A stretch of DNA of 19,644 bases, from assembly GCA_002292345.1 (NCBI GenBank), contig DBBT01000015.1:729-20372 (forward strand), read 5' to 3'. The position numbers were made by a program, and so were the translations under genes. This DNA is from Opitutia bacterium UBA977 (GTDB taxonomy: Bacteria > Verrucomicrobiota > Verrucomicrobiia > Opitutales > Coraliomargaritaceae). Position 1 is the stretch's first letter. Every line of letters begins with the position of its first letter. Shown piece after piece: positions 1 to 8,377 of this stretch. Below the pieces are notes generated by a model. It saw only the letters and a program-made list of their open reading frames with translations, did no database searches and was not told the origin of the DNA.

Positions 1-245
1 TTCATGAAGACCACAGGATGGTCGGGTAATTTGGCTCCGACCTCAGCGGCATGTTCGCGGTAATTTAATCCGATGCCATAAATTGCAGTCGGCACTACGG
101 GTGCTAAACGACGCACTGACTGCAGCAATACATCCGACTGGCTAAACGTGCCGTATAAGTCACCTTCCAAGCGAAACACTTGATTGCCGACCTCACAGCC
201 ATAGCAAATTTCACCCTCCACAGTTTCGACACGTACAATCTCCAT
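1..245 (-). CDS. Fumarylacetoacetate hydrolase family protein, N-terminal part (cut by window edge)
   Basis: The reverse strand reads 81 codons from an ATG at 243-245 to the window edge with no stop. The stretch IYGIGLNYREHAAE at about residues 55-68 is the typical entry into the FAH catalytic fold (Y-x-G-x-G-x-N-Y-x-x-H-x-x-E), and the 50-60 residues before it match the small N-terminal domain (DUF2437-like) of bacterial FAH-family enzymes. Members cleave or decarboxylate 2-oxo acids such as oxaloacetate, acylpyruvates or homoprotocatechuate intermediates using a divalent metal. The metal-binding glutamates lie beyond the edge, so the substrate cannot be told. No clear ribosome binding site precedes the ATG. 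Family assignment is firm, exact reaction unknown. Confidence 0.85.
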   Translation of the reverse strand, partial: MEIVRVETVEGEICYGCEVGNQVFRLEGDLYGTFSQSDVLLQSVRRLAPVVPTAIYGIGLNYREHAAEVGAKLPDHPVVFM

Positions 246-339
246 AAACTGTACTGTTAAGCAGTTAGCATATTCTTCAAAGTTATTCGTACGCTAAGTC
301 CTCTGGACTGGGAGATATACGCCCTCATTTTCAACAACG

Positions 340-354
340 TGGGCGAGTCGCCCA
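340..354. repeat. Short perfect inverted repeat
   Basis: TGGGCGA-G-TCGCCCA is a 7-bp inverted repeat around a single central base. As RNA it could form a 5-bp stem with a 5-base loop. It lies between the tRNA-Val terminator and the FAH-family gene. No T-run follows it on either strand, so it is not a typical intrinsic terminator; an operator-like site is possible but unproven. Confidence 0.4.
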
Positions 355-380
355 AGCTCTGATTGCATCGCGAAGAAAAC

Positions 381-410
381 AAAAACCCAACTCCAATAAA
401 GGAGATGGGC
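381..410 (-). terminator. Intrinsic terminator of tRNA-Val
   Basis: On the minus strand, CCCATCTCC and GGAGTTGGG (386-394 with 401-409 on the plus strand) form a 9-position stem with one mismatch and a 6-base loop, followed by TTTTTG and more T's. It lies 16 bases past the CCA end of the tRNA, where a terminator is expected. Confidence 0.75.
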
Positions 411-424
411 TTATTTGCTTCTCA

Positions 425-501
425 TGGTAGGCGCGGAGGGACTCGAACCCACGACTTCCACCATGTCATGGTGGCACTCTAACCAACTGAGTTACGCGCC
501 C
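425..501 (-). tRNA. tRNA-Val (anticodon GAC)
   Basis: The reverse complement folds into a full 77-base cloverleaf: acceptor stem GGGCGCG/CGCGCCT, D stem ACTC/GAGT, anticodon stem CCACC/GGTGG with loop ATGACAT, and T arm GTGGG-TTCGAGT-CCCTC. The anticodon GAC is at plus-strand 465-467 and reads valine GUC/GUU codons. A73 and the 3' CCA are encoded. Oddities are a G1-U72 wobble pair, A10-U25 in place of the usual G10-C25, and a U50-U64 mismatch in the T stem. It stands alone with its own terminator. Confidence 0.95.
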
Positions 502-773
502 ATACCTGAGAAGATGGGCAATAAGCAAGGCGACTCGATCAATGTCAAGACGCCTTTAAAACAATTCGTTTTCTATAAAAAATCCGAGTTATATGAACAA
601 TCACTCCAAGGTTCACAAACTGGGTCTTGCAAACTAGCCCTCCCCAAGGCCCCTGCCTTGTGATTAAATAGGATGCAGTTTTTTTATATTTCTCGTTGCC
701 CTTTTTAATTTGCCGTTCAAATTTCCGTTTTCGGAGCGAAGCACCTCATATAAGAGTGCCAGCCAGACTACAC

Positions 774-1733
774 ATGAGCACTAGCCTTACCTGGAACCGA
801 AAAGACCTGATCGGCATCGAACCTCTCTCGCGAGGGGAAGTTGAAACGATCTTCACTGCAGCCACCGCGTTTAAACGTGCAATGGAGGCCGATGATAAAA
901 AGCAGCCCTATCTCGATGGCTGCACAATCGTAAACCTGTTCCTCGAGCCAAGCACACGTACGCGCTTGGCCTTCGAAGTTGCCGCAAGCCGACTCGGCGC
1001 TGATATCATCACCATGACCAGTAATGCCAGTAGCTTGACTAAGGGTGAGACGCTGCGTGATACCGCGCAAAACATCGCAGCGTTGAAGGCTGACATGATC
1101 ATCATGCGCCACCCTGCCTCTGGGGCTCCCAATTATTTGAGTAAAGTGGTCGACATACCAGTGATCAACGCCGGTGACGGATCGCACTCCCACCCTACTC
1201 AGGCGCTGCTTGATTCTTTCACATTGCTAGAGAAGTTTGGCAGCTTGGACGGTAAGAAGATCACGATTCTAGGCGACATACTGTTTAGCCGAGTCGCGCG
1301 CTCCAATATCATTTGCCTGCAAAAACTCGGAGCTGAAGTCACAATTGCAGGCCCCAGCACTTTGGTCCCGAAAGCCTTCGAAGCAATGGGTGTGAAGGTT
1401 TGCCATGATTTACGCGAAGCCTTGGAGGATGCAGATGCCGTAATGCTGCTACGTATCCAGCACGAACGCCAAAGCTCGACGCACTTCCCTTCGCTTGGCG
1501 AATACACTAGCATGTTTGGCCTCAACAAAGAACGTGTTAAATGGCTGAAGCCAGAAGCGATCATCATGCACCCTGGGCCGATCAATCGCGGCGTAGAGAT
1601 CGACTCGGAAGTCGCCGACTCGAAACAGTCCGTAATCTTGCAACAAGTCACCAATGGTATCGTGGTGCGCATGGCCGTCCTGCACCTCTGTCGTTGTGCC
1701 TATAAAAATCAGCCTATCGAACTCCCAGCGTAA
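774..1733 (+). CDS. pyrB: Aspartate carbamoyltransferase, catalytic chain
   Basis: This enzyme joins carbamoyl phosphate and L-aspartate to N-carbamoyl-aspartate, the committed step of pyrimidine synthesis in the cytoplasm. The 319-residue product has the carbamoyl-phosphate loop STRTR at 60-64, the mobile loop SLTKGET at 87-93 with K90, the HPTQ motif at 140-143, GDILFSRVARS at 167-177, LRIQHER at 226-232 and HPGPINRG at 266-273. The length is close to the usual 305-320. The frame is open upstream to a TTG at 696, but homology-like sequence begins only after the ATG at 774, so that start is chosen. No pyrI or pyrR gene is beside it. pyrC follows after 40 bases, which suggests one transcript. 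Confidence 0.96.
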   Translation: MSTSLTWNRKDLIGIEPLSRGEVETIFTAATAFKRAMEADDKKQPYLDGCTIVNLFLEPSTRTRLAFEVAASRLGADIITMTSNASSLTKGETLRDTAQNIAALKADMIIMRHPASGAPNYLSKVVDIPVINAGDGSHSHPTQALLDSFTLLEKFGSLDGKKITILGDILFSRVARSNIICLQKLGAEVTIAGPSTLVPKAFEAMGVKVCHDLREALEDADAVMLLRIQHERQSSTHFPSLGEYTSMFGLNKERVKWLKPEAIIMHPGPINRGVEIDSEVADSKQSVILQQVTNGIVVRMAVLHLCRCAYKNQPIELPA

Positions 1734-1773
1734 CCTGCACTAGCTGACTACGTCATTAAAATTACAACTCCAT

Positions 1774-3069
1774 ATGCCTAACATACTTTGGATAACTGGC
1801 GGTCGAGTGATCGACCCAGCAAACAATCGCGATGCAATCGGCGACATCTGCGTCATCGATGGCAAGATCTCAGATACTCTTACTGAAGATCAAAAGCGAT
1901 TAGCAAACAAGATAGATGCCACGGGGCTGGTAGTCGCACCTGGATTGGTCGATATTCACGTCCATTTTCGCGATCCTGGGCAAACGCACAAGGAAAGCAT
2001 TCGCACTGGAACCGAGGCGGCCGCGGCTGGGGGCTTTACCTCTGTCATCTGCATGCCCAATACGAGCCCTGTCTGCGACAACGCTGGTACGATTCAGCGC
2101 ATTATGGATAAGGTAGCGCGCGAGGCCGTCGTTAACGTCTACCCAACTGGCTGCCTTACCCTTGAAATGAAAGGTAAACGACTGGCTCCGACGGGACAGT
2201 TAAAAACTGCGGGGGTCGTCGCGATGACAGACAACGGTAAATGTGTGCAGAGTAATGAAATTATGCGCCGCGCAGTCGAATACGCGAAGATGTTTGATCT
2301 TACGATTATGGATCACTGCCAAGACGAGACGCAAACTGAAGACGCAGTGATGAATGAGGGAGAGTGGTCCCTGCGACTGGGCCTACGCGGGTGGCCTAAG
2401 TTTGCTGAGGATATAATGGTCGCCCGTAACGTCTTACTCGCAGAATTAACTGGCGCCCATATTCACATGCAGCACGTCAGTTCGGCGACCTCAATCGACA
2501 TTATTCGTCGTGCGAAAGGTCGAAACATACCCGTGACTGCCGAAGCATGCCCACATCACTTCGAGTTCACCGATGCAGACCTAAAAGACTACGACACGAA
2601 TCTCAAAGTCAACCCACCGCTACGCACGGATGCTGATCGTGAATCGATTATCGATGCACTTAAAGACGGCACGCTGGACTGTATTGCTTCTGATCATGCG
2701 CCACACACGCCAACCGAGAAAGATAGTGAATTTGATTATGCACCACCTGGGATAATTGGCTTAGAAACCTCACTGGCTGCTTCATTGCACGCACTCTACC
2801 ACAGCGAAAGACTGAGCTTGAGTGAAGTGGTAGCACTCATGACGCATAAGGCTGCGGAGATCTGTAAGCTCGATGCTGGCACATTAAGCGTAGGTGCATC
2901 AGCCGACATGTGTCTACTTGATCCCGATGAATCTTGGACGGTTAATGCCGATCAGTTCTACAGCAAGTCGCGTAATTGCCCTTGGCATGGCCAATCGCTC
3001 AAAGGTAAAGTTAAGGCGACCTACGTCGCGGGGCGTGCTGTTTTTGACGGCGAATCGATCATCAGTTAA
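1774..3069 (+). CDS. pyrC: Dihydroorotase (type I)
   Basis: This enzyme cyclises N-carbamoyl-aspartate to dihydroorotate, the step directly after PyrB. The 431-residue protein shows the amidohydrolase metal centre: H62-x-H64 in DIHVHFRDPG, D153, H181, H234 in MQHVSS and catalytic D307 in IASDHAPH. The loop YAPPGIIGLETS sits at about 326-337. The length and the D153 bridge position fit the type I (B. caldolyticus-like) class rather than the 350-residue E. coli class. Type I enzymes often associate with PyrB, and here the two genes are neighbours. The ATG at 1774 has no good Shine-Dalgarno sequence. Confidence 0.96.
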   Translation: MPNILWITGGRVIDPANNRDAIGDICVIDGKISDTLTEDQKRLANKIDATGLVVAPGLVDIHVHFRDPGQTHKESIRTGTEAAAAGGFTSVICMPNTSPVCDNAGTIQRIMDKVAREAVVNVYPTGCLTLEMKGKRLAPTGQLKTAGVVAMTDNGKCVQSNEIMRRAVEYAKMFDLTIMDHCQDETQTEDAVMNEGEWSLRLGLRGWPKFAEDIMVARNVLLAELTGAHIHMQHVSSATSIDIIRRAKGRNIPVTAEACPHHFEFTDADLKDYDTNLKVNPPLRTDADRESIIDALKDGTLDCIASDHAPHTPTEKDSEFDYAPPGIIGLETSLAASLHALYHSERLSLSEVVALMTHKAAEICKLDAGTLSVGASADMCLLDPDESWTVNADQFYSKSRNCPWHGQSLKGKVKATYVAGRAVFDGESIIS

Positions 3070-4023
3070 ATGCCTGTAGATATAGACTCAGCCGCGATAC
3101 TCGCGGGGTCAATTTTTGTAGCTATCCTAGTTGCTAGTGCAGTGCTCTGGATTGTGCATTTGCAGCGAAATCAGCGCAAGTTCGCCTGCGAAGCGGGAGT
3201 GTCAGCATGGCCGATTGGCTGGATTAACTTCGGAATTTTCCTCTGTGCTTTAATCACCAGTGTTTTTGTCGTTCAACTATTCGCGGGTGGATTGATTCAA
3301 TTGAAGCCCCCTATTGAAGCGACGACGATCGACAATGAGATAGAATTAGATGCAGCTGCCGATCTGGTTAGCAGCCAATGCCCACTGACAACTGAACACC
3401 CGTCATTGACGCCCCGGATGGCGGTGCTGGCGGTCTTGTTACTACAACTCCCACTGCTAGGGACCTTCTGCGCTCTGCGTCGATTTTACCCAAATCATTT
3501 TTCCAGTCGAATCAATAGCCAGCATTTAACGCTCTGGCAGTCATTCACGCAAGCGATACCGCAATTCATCCGCTATTTGCCAATCATTTGGATCGTCAGT
3601 TTTGCATGGTCACAACTACTCACTAAACTGCAGCAACTCAGCATCATTGACGAGTTCCCTCCTCAAGAACTCATCAAACTGTTCACCTATGGTGGCGATC
3701 CTGTGGCAATTACATTGCTCGCGGCCTGCGCTGTGGTGCTCGCGCCAATCGTTGAAGAACTGATTTTCCGCGCGGGGATCTATCGTTTCTTAAAGAGTCA
3801 GGCATCTCTCCTGACTGCTCAAATAATTAGTGGCGTTTTCTTTGCTGTCATGCACGGCAACCTAATGTCATTCCTACCACTAGTTGCCGTAGGCATTATC
3901 CTCGCGCGTGTGTACGAACGTTCAGGGAGCATACTAGTTTCGATGTGCTTTCACGCCTGCTTTAATGGATTCAGCCTCCTTATATTATTGATTATGAGTC
4001 AATCTTCCTTCCCGATCAATTGA
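3070..4023 (+). CDS. CPBP family intramembrane protease-like protein
   Basis: This is a 317-residue membrane protein. Hydrophobic segments are visible at about 8-31, 50-75, 117-137, 165-185, 212-228, 247-262, 266-280 and 286-310. The C-terminal half carries the three CPBP (Abi/Rce1-like) motifs: EELIFR with E229, E230 and R234; FFAVMH ending in H262; and HACFN with H295 and N299. In this family these residues form a metal or catalytic site in the membrane. Substrates are unknown for most bacterial members; some process peptides or give bacteriocin self-immunity. Its ATG follows the pyrC TAA with no base between, so translation is probably coupled, although a role in pyrimidine synthesis is not implied. 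Confidence 0.88.
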   Translation: MPVDIDSAAILAGSIFVAILVASAVLWIVHLQRNQRKFACEAGVSAWPIGWINFGIFLCALITSVFVVQLFAGGLIQLKPPIEATTIDNEIELDAAADLVSSQCPLTTEHPSLTPRMAVLAVLLLQLPLLGTFCALRRFYPNHFSSRINSQHLTLWQSFTQAIPQFIRYLPIIWIVSFAWSQLLTKLQQLSIIDEFPPQELIKLFTYGGDPVAITLLAACAVVLAPIVEELIFRAGIYRFLKSQASLLTAQIISGVFFAVMHGNLMSFLPLVAVGIILARVYERSGSILVSMCFHACFNGFSLLILLIMSQSSFPIN

Positions 4024-4105
4024 TCCCAACTGTGAAACGACTGACTCTGCCTTTACAGTCTGGTTAATTACCTATCAATCTACAGATCTCATTTAAAACA
4101 CGCAT

Positions 4106-4651
4106 ATGAATAAACTATACTCAATATTATCCCTCAGCCTCGGGATCGTTCTAATCAGCGGGTGCTCTACAATCGACCTTCCAAAAGGGAAGAGCGCAGG
4201 CTATTCCAGTTTTCGTCTATATCAGCATCAGGCTTCTCATGTCCCAGACTTCACTAACCGTGAAGATCGCGTCAATACTTACTTACAAGCTGCTCTTAAA
4301 GAGGAATTTGAGTCGCATGGCTTGAAGGAATCAGAGCAAGATGCTGAGCTCATCGTAGCCTTTCTTTTGATCGTGCAAGACACCGCTGTTACGACTGCCA
4401 TCAGTGATTACTATATCACCTCTGGCTCGGACATCCTCAGCGAGGCGCACCGCCGTATGGGTAAGAAAAACCTGCCGGGTGGCTATGAAGCAGGTGCTAT
4501 TGTGGTTGATATCATTGATAAAAAATCGGGTGAAGTCATTTATCGTGACTTCGCAAAGCGTGAAGTGCTCGACTACCTCACACCCGCAGAAAAAGAACAG
4601 CGAGCCAGGGACGCTGCGGTCGAAGCAGTGGCTACATTCTTCCGTAAATAA
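4106..4651 (+). CDS. Lipoprotein, DUF4136-like
   Basis: The 181-residue product begins with a lipoprotein signal: a basic N-terminus, a hydrophobic stretch and the lipobox LISG-C with the acylated cysteine at residue 20. It is therefore probably anchored in the outer membrane or on the periplasmic face of the inner membrane. The remainder has the DUF4136 layout: a strand-like AGYSSFRLY segment, a helix with regularly spaced charges (VNTYLQAALKEEFESHGL), an AELIVAF strand and, near the end, a GAIVVDIIDKKSGEVIYRD hairpin. Function of the family is unknown. It is 82 bases from the CPBP gene and ends 25 bases before a strong terminator, so it is the last gene of this transcription block. Confidence 0.8.
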   Translation: MNKLYSILSLSLGIVLISGCSTIDLPKGKSAGYSSFRLYQHQASHVPDFTNREDRVNTYLQAALKEEFESHGLKESEQDAELIVAFLLIVQDTAVTTAISDYYITSGSDILSEAHRRMGKKNLPGGYEAGAIVVDIIDKKSGEVIYRDFAKREVLDYLTPAEKEQRARDAAVEAVATFFRK

Positions 4652-4676
4652 TTTTTAGCAGTCACCTTTACAACTG

Positions 4677-4709
4677 AAAGCTGCTGGTATTATGCCAGTG
4701 GCTTTTTTT
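4677..4709 (+). terminator. Intrinsic terminator after the lipoprotein gene
   Basis: AAAGCTGCTGG (4677-4687) pairs with CCAGTGGCTTT (4695-4705) through 11 pairs, including two G-U wobbles, around a 7-base loop. Seven T's at 4703-4709 follow. It closes the plus-strand block that starts at pyrB. Confidence 0.88.
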
Positions 4710-4834
4710 GTTTCAACCAACAGTGAGTTAGCAGATCAATCGTAGGGATTATCCGCCTCGTCACAAAGCAGATTGCGATCTAGGCACGAACTCTCAACTT
4801 GCCAGTGGAGTTGGTTTCAGTTCCTCTATTTGTT

Positions 4835-5518
4835 ATGGAAATCGATCCTTCAACGACCCCACCCGCTTCACCTACACTCGTCATCGATGGTAGTGGTTCA
4901 GTGCTATTTGCGGGTGTGCTAGGGTCAAATGGCAATTGGCTTGCTCGTTCGGAGCAAGCCGGTGCCCCACTGGAGAGCCTATTTCCCGCAATTGAAGCGG
5001 CACTCGATACGGCTCGGTTGACCTTGGCGGACATCCGCACCTTCATCTATTGCGAAGGCCCTGGCTCAGTGCTGGGCTTACGGCTGTGCGCAATGGCGAT
5101 TGAGACTTGGAGTCGATTGCACCCACAATCGGCGCACTATTACGTGTACAATAGCCTACAATTGGCCGCCGCACTCATTTGTTTAGATACGCCAGGTCTT
5201 GATCAAGCGCTGCTTATCTCTGACTGGAAAAAAGGCATTTGGAATGCGGTGAAGATCCGCAATGGTCAACCTTCAGTAACAGAAGTCGCTGACGATGCCG
5301 CCATCGCGGATTGGACCGAACCACTTTACCACTTACCTCAACGCAAGGGTTGGCAACAGCCTCCCGCCAATGCGACTACCGTCGAGTATCGCCCCGACCG
5401 CCTGACGGAAGTCTTCCACCTGCCGCGACCAACCGCAACTGTCGAACTGTACGCTTCGGGAGTAAACGTATTTCAAAAATGGACACCCGAGCGTCACCGT
5501 GCTCCGACTCCAAGTTGA
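4835..5518 (+). CDS. tsaB: TsaB, tRNA N6-threonylcarbamoyladenosine synthesis protein
   Basis: TsaB is the non-catalytic partner that holds TsaD and TsaE together when threonylcarbamoyl is moved to A37 of ANN-decoding tRNAs. The 227-residue product has the ASKHA-fold start TLVIDGSGS at 14-22, a helix ending in [17 protein letters not shown] and the family hallmark [11 protein letters not shown] at 74-84 (usually RGPGSFTGLRI). The two changed positions make it a divergent member, but length and order of motifs fit. An in-frame TTG at 4799 would add 12 residues; the ATG at 4835 is preferred. Its end overlaps the start of alr by 40 bases, which suggests coupled expression. tsaD and tsaE are not in the window. 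Confidence 0.85.
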   Translation: MEIDPSTTPPASPTLVIDGSGSVLFAGVLGSNGNWLARSEQAGAPLESLFPAIEAALDTARLTLADIRTFIYCEGPGSVLGLRLCAMAIETWSRLHPQSAHYYVYNSLQLAAALICLDTPGLDQALLISDWKKGIWNAVKIRNGQPSVTEVADDAAIADWTEPLYHLPQRKGWQQPPANATTVEYRPDRLTEVFHLPRPTATVELYASGVNVFQKWTPERHRAPTPS

Positions 5519-6714
5519 CATTCCGATCTGCTCCACCATCGCCAATAGGCTATTGTTTTAACTCATCATCCTTAAATCACATTCCTAATTCCATACAACG
5601 CTGTTGGGCTGAGATAAATCTCGCTGCATTTGAACGTAATTTGAAGCGCATTCAAGCTGCGCTGCCTTCACACGTGCGCTATGTCGCGGTAGTGAAGGCA
5701 GATGCCTATGGTCACGGGATGCCGCAAATGGTGCGGCGCTTAATGCAGAGCGGAGTTGATTATTTTGCCGTCGCCAACGTGCACGAAGCCGCAGATATCC
5801 GACACATGGGCAAGGGTTGGCCAATCCTCGTTCTTAGTCCCGTACTTCCAGAAGAAGACGATTTCTTAGTCGATTACGATCTAGTCGGCACAGTGAGTAC
5901 ACCAGAAGAAGCCGCGCGATTTAATACACTAGGTGCGTCTCGCGATGTGCAGATTAAGGTACATTTAAAAATAGACACTGGAATGGGGCGACTAGGCATT
6001 TGGCACGACAATGCCCTCGCCCTACTTCACACGATTCGTGAGTTGCCGAACCTCAAACTCGAGGGAATCTACACGCATTTTTCTAGCGCCGACAGCGAAC
6101 GCAAATTCACACGTATCCAACGCCAACGTTTCCTGACGATACTCGACCAAGCCGATATTACTGGTTTACTGATACATGCAGACAATTCAGCCAGCCTCAG
6201 TACATTAAGCGGCGATAGCCCGTTTAATGCGGTTCGCATTGGATTGCTCCAGTTTGGTGTCCGCCCCTATCCAGACTCTTTACTCGGAAGTGTTGAAGTT
6301 GATCCTGTCTTTAGTTTCCATACTCGGGTTGGCATCGTCAAAGACCTACCTGCAGGCACAGACATCAGCTACGGGCGTACATGCTCGCTGAAACGCGACA
6401 CACGTATCGCCGTGCTCACTGCTGGTTATGCAGATGGTATTCCACTTCAATTAAGTAATACTGGAACTGTACTGTTGCACGGTCAGCACTGTCCAATTCT
6501 CGGGCGTGTCACCATGGATCAAACCATCATCGATGTCAGCGATCTGGATCGAGCAATTAACCCTGGCGATCACGTGGTTCTAATCGGCACGAATCAAGCG
6601 GCCGAAATAACGACTAGTGAATTCAGTGACCTTGCGGGAACAATCCCTTGGGAGTCGCTCTGTTCCATTACAAAACGAGTGGTACGTATCTATATCGGTT
6701 CGAGAGAAATCTAG
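5479..6714 (+). CDS. alr: Alanine racemase
   Basis: This PLP enzyme interconverts L- and D-alanine for peptidoglycan. The motif [10 protein letters not shown] at 71-80 matches the PLP attachment signature, with K73 forming the Schiff base. Y298 in ISYGRT is the probable second catalytic base, and TMDQT at 345-349 and RIGLLQFG at 253-260 are family landmarks. The C-terminal beta domain is complete. The only usable ATG nearby is at 5479, which gives 411 residues, about 35-45 more than usual. The first 40 residues look non-conserved and low in structure, so translation may really begin downstream at a non-standard codon. It overlaps tsaB by 40 bases. Confidence 0.94.
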   Translation: MDTRASPCSDSKLTFRSAPPSPIGYCFNSSSLNHIPNSIQRCWAEINLAAFERNLKRIQAALPSHVRYVAVVKADAYGHGMPQMVRRLMQSGVDYFAVANVHEAADIRHMGKGWPILVLSPVLPEEDDFLVDYDLVGTVSTPEEAARFNTLGASRDVQIKVHLKIDTGMGRLGIWHDNALALLHTIRELPNLKLEGIYTHFSSADSERKFTRIQRQRFLTILDQADITGLLIHADNSASLSTLSGDSPFNAVRIGLLQFGVRPYPDSLLGSVEVDPVFSFHTRVGIVKDLPAGTDISYGRTCSLKRDTRIAVLTAGYADGIPLQLSNTGTVLLHGQHCPILGRVTMDQTIIDVSDLDRAINPGDHVVLIGTNQAAEITTSEFSDLAGTIPWESLCSITKRVVRIYIGSREI

Positions 6715-6844
6715 AATCCCACTGGGAGTTATTAACGATTGATCAAGCAGGCTATCTGCCTATCTTAACTATAGCTTTAATCAATGGCACGAAACAGTCC
6801 CACTTTAATGCGCGACCACTCCAATTCGTTAACCAAAACGAAAT

Positions 6845-8245
6845 ATGAATCCTTCCAGTAAACGTCACCTACTCACGCTTGGGTCATTAATATGCTTAGC
6901 GATCGTCCTCGTAGGTTTGACTGAATTCTGGACTTATGGAGGCGAGATCAATCGGGGAAAACCATATTTAAACGCCTTCCACGCCATGCTGATCTGCGCA
7001 GCATTCGCTTTTCCACTACTTGGAATTGCTCTGTACTTGTTGAAAAAACAGGAAGACATCACGACGGCAAAACAGACCCAAGCAGACCTCATTAAGGCAA
7101 AAGAAGGGGCCGAAGCTGCCAGTAGAGCCAAGGATGAGTTCCTCTCAGTTATGGGGCATGAAATGCGCACGCCACTTAATCCTATACTGGGCTTTTCTGA
7201 AATTTTACGGCAGAATATCACTACCAAGCCGGAGTCAGATTACATTAAAACGATCATCACGGCAGCCAACCGACAATTGCGCCTTATTGAAGATATCTTG
7301 GAATATTTGCGCATCAATCGGGGGGAGATCAAGCCAAGCATTGAGGCATTTAGTCTGGTAAAGCTTTGTCAGCTTACAGTGAGTGATGCTCAAGTGTTTG
7401 CAGGTTCACTCAATCTAAGCTTCGAAGCGGACTCGACCGTACTAGATGCTGCTGGTGATTGTTGGGTTGAAGGCGACCGAATAATGTTACGCCGTATTCT
7501 CGACAATCTGATCAACAATGCCTGTAAATACACCAGCGATGGCAGTATCAAAGTGAGCCTCAAGCGATCCACATCAAAGCGCGACTGTTTCATTGTTGCA
7601 GTCACAGACACTGGCATTGGCATCGATGCTCAAAATCAGCAAAAGCTCTTTGATGCATTCACCCAAGCTGATAGCTCCTACACGCGCCAGCACGAGGGCT
7701 TAGGTCTAGGTTTGGCTATTTGCAAAAAGTTACTCACTATTTTAGACAGCGACATTACAGTCGAAAGTGAGATTGGCGTGGGCTCAACCTTCTCCTTGGA
7801 GTTGTCATTTAAAGAAATAACAGAGCGTCCCGTTGAAGCATCTAGTCCAGCTCCCCTTCCCCAGCCACGTAAACTGACAGGACCTTGCCATGCTCTGGTT
7901 GTAGATGAACAAATAGATCATCGATTTATCGCGCGTTCCTTACTCGAGTCCTACGGCTGCCAAGTAACCGAAGCGATTGATGCTGGAGTTGCGATCGAGT
8001 TGTGTAAGCAAAATAAATTTGATGTGATCTTAATGGATTTGGCGATCGCTCTGATCGATGGCAAAGAAGCTACCAAACTGATACGCAATTCCAGCGCTAA
8101 AAATCAATCTACTCCGATCATCGCAGTCGCGGCAGATATAACTCCGCAGGTCGAAGCAGCCTGCCTGGCAGATGGCGTACAGCACTGCATTAGCAAACCA
8201 GTCACTTCAAAGACATTGTACGATCTAATTAATCAATACGTCTAA
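6845..8245 (+). CDS. Hybrid sensor histidine kinase with receiver domain
   Basis: This is a 466-residue membrane-bound kinase. Two transmembrane segments (about 9-26 and 44-65) enclose only 15-20 periplasmic residues, so there is no external sensor domain. A short coiled coil (68-98) leads to HisKA with H105 in GHEMRTPLN. The ATPase domain shows NLINNACKYT at 221-230, DTGIGI at 255-260 and GLGLGLAI at 285-292. A receiver domain covers about 348-466, with acidic D354/E355, phospho-acceptor D398 in ILMDLA and K451 in ISKP. All catalytic residues are present, so it should autophosphorylate and pass the phosphate to its own receiver. The output partner is not in the window, and neither flanking gene is clearly related. 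Confidence 0.93.
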   Translation: MNPSSKRHLLTLGSLICLAIVLVGLTEFWTYGGEINRGKPYLNAFHAMLICAAFAFPLLGIALYLLKKQEDITTAKQTQADLIKAKEGAEAASRAKDEFLSVMGHEMRTPLNPILGFSEILRQNITTKPESDYIKTIITAANRQLRLIEDILEYLRINRGEIKPSIEAFSLVKLCQLTVSDAQVFAGSLNLSFEADSTVLDAAGDCWVEGDRIMLRRILDNLINNACKYTSDGSIKVSLKRSTSKRDCFIVAVTDTGIGIDAQNQQKLFDAFTQADSSYTRQHEGLGLGLAICKKLLTILDSDITVESEIGVGSTFSLELSFKEITERPVEASSPAPLPQPRKLTGPCHALVVDEQIDHRFIARSLLESYGCQVTEAIDAGVAIELCKQNKFDVILMDLAIALIDGKEATKLIRNSSAKNQSTPIIAVAADITPQVEAACLADGVQHCISKPVTSKTLYDLINQYV

Positions 8246-8377
8246 TCATAACTGGGAGTGGCTCTATCAATTCAAAACATCAACTTCAGGCGAATAATAT
8301 ATTCAATAAAATTACAACAGTTACAACTTAACTGATTCGGCTTTCAGTGGCCTTTAAAATCTGCCTGAATAAAAAAA

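Noticed and set aside
415..663. Plus-strand open frame of 82 codons
   Set aside because: It runs antisense through tRNA-Val and into the pyrB leader; its protein shows the tRNA-derived pattern (GLEPTTSTM) often mis-called as a gene.
679..685. Seven T's as the end of an intrinsic terminator
   Set aside because: No stem lies directly before the run.
4039..4060. GACTG/CAGTC inverted repeat after the CPBP gene as a terminator
   Set aside because: Five pairs with a long loop and no T-run; chance is likely.
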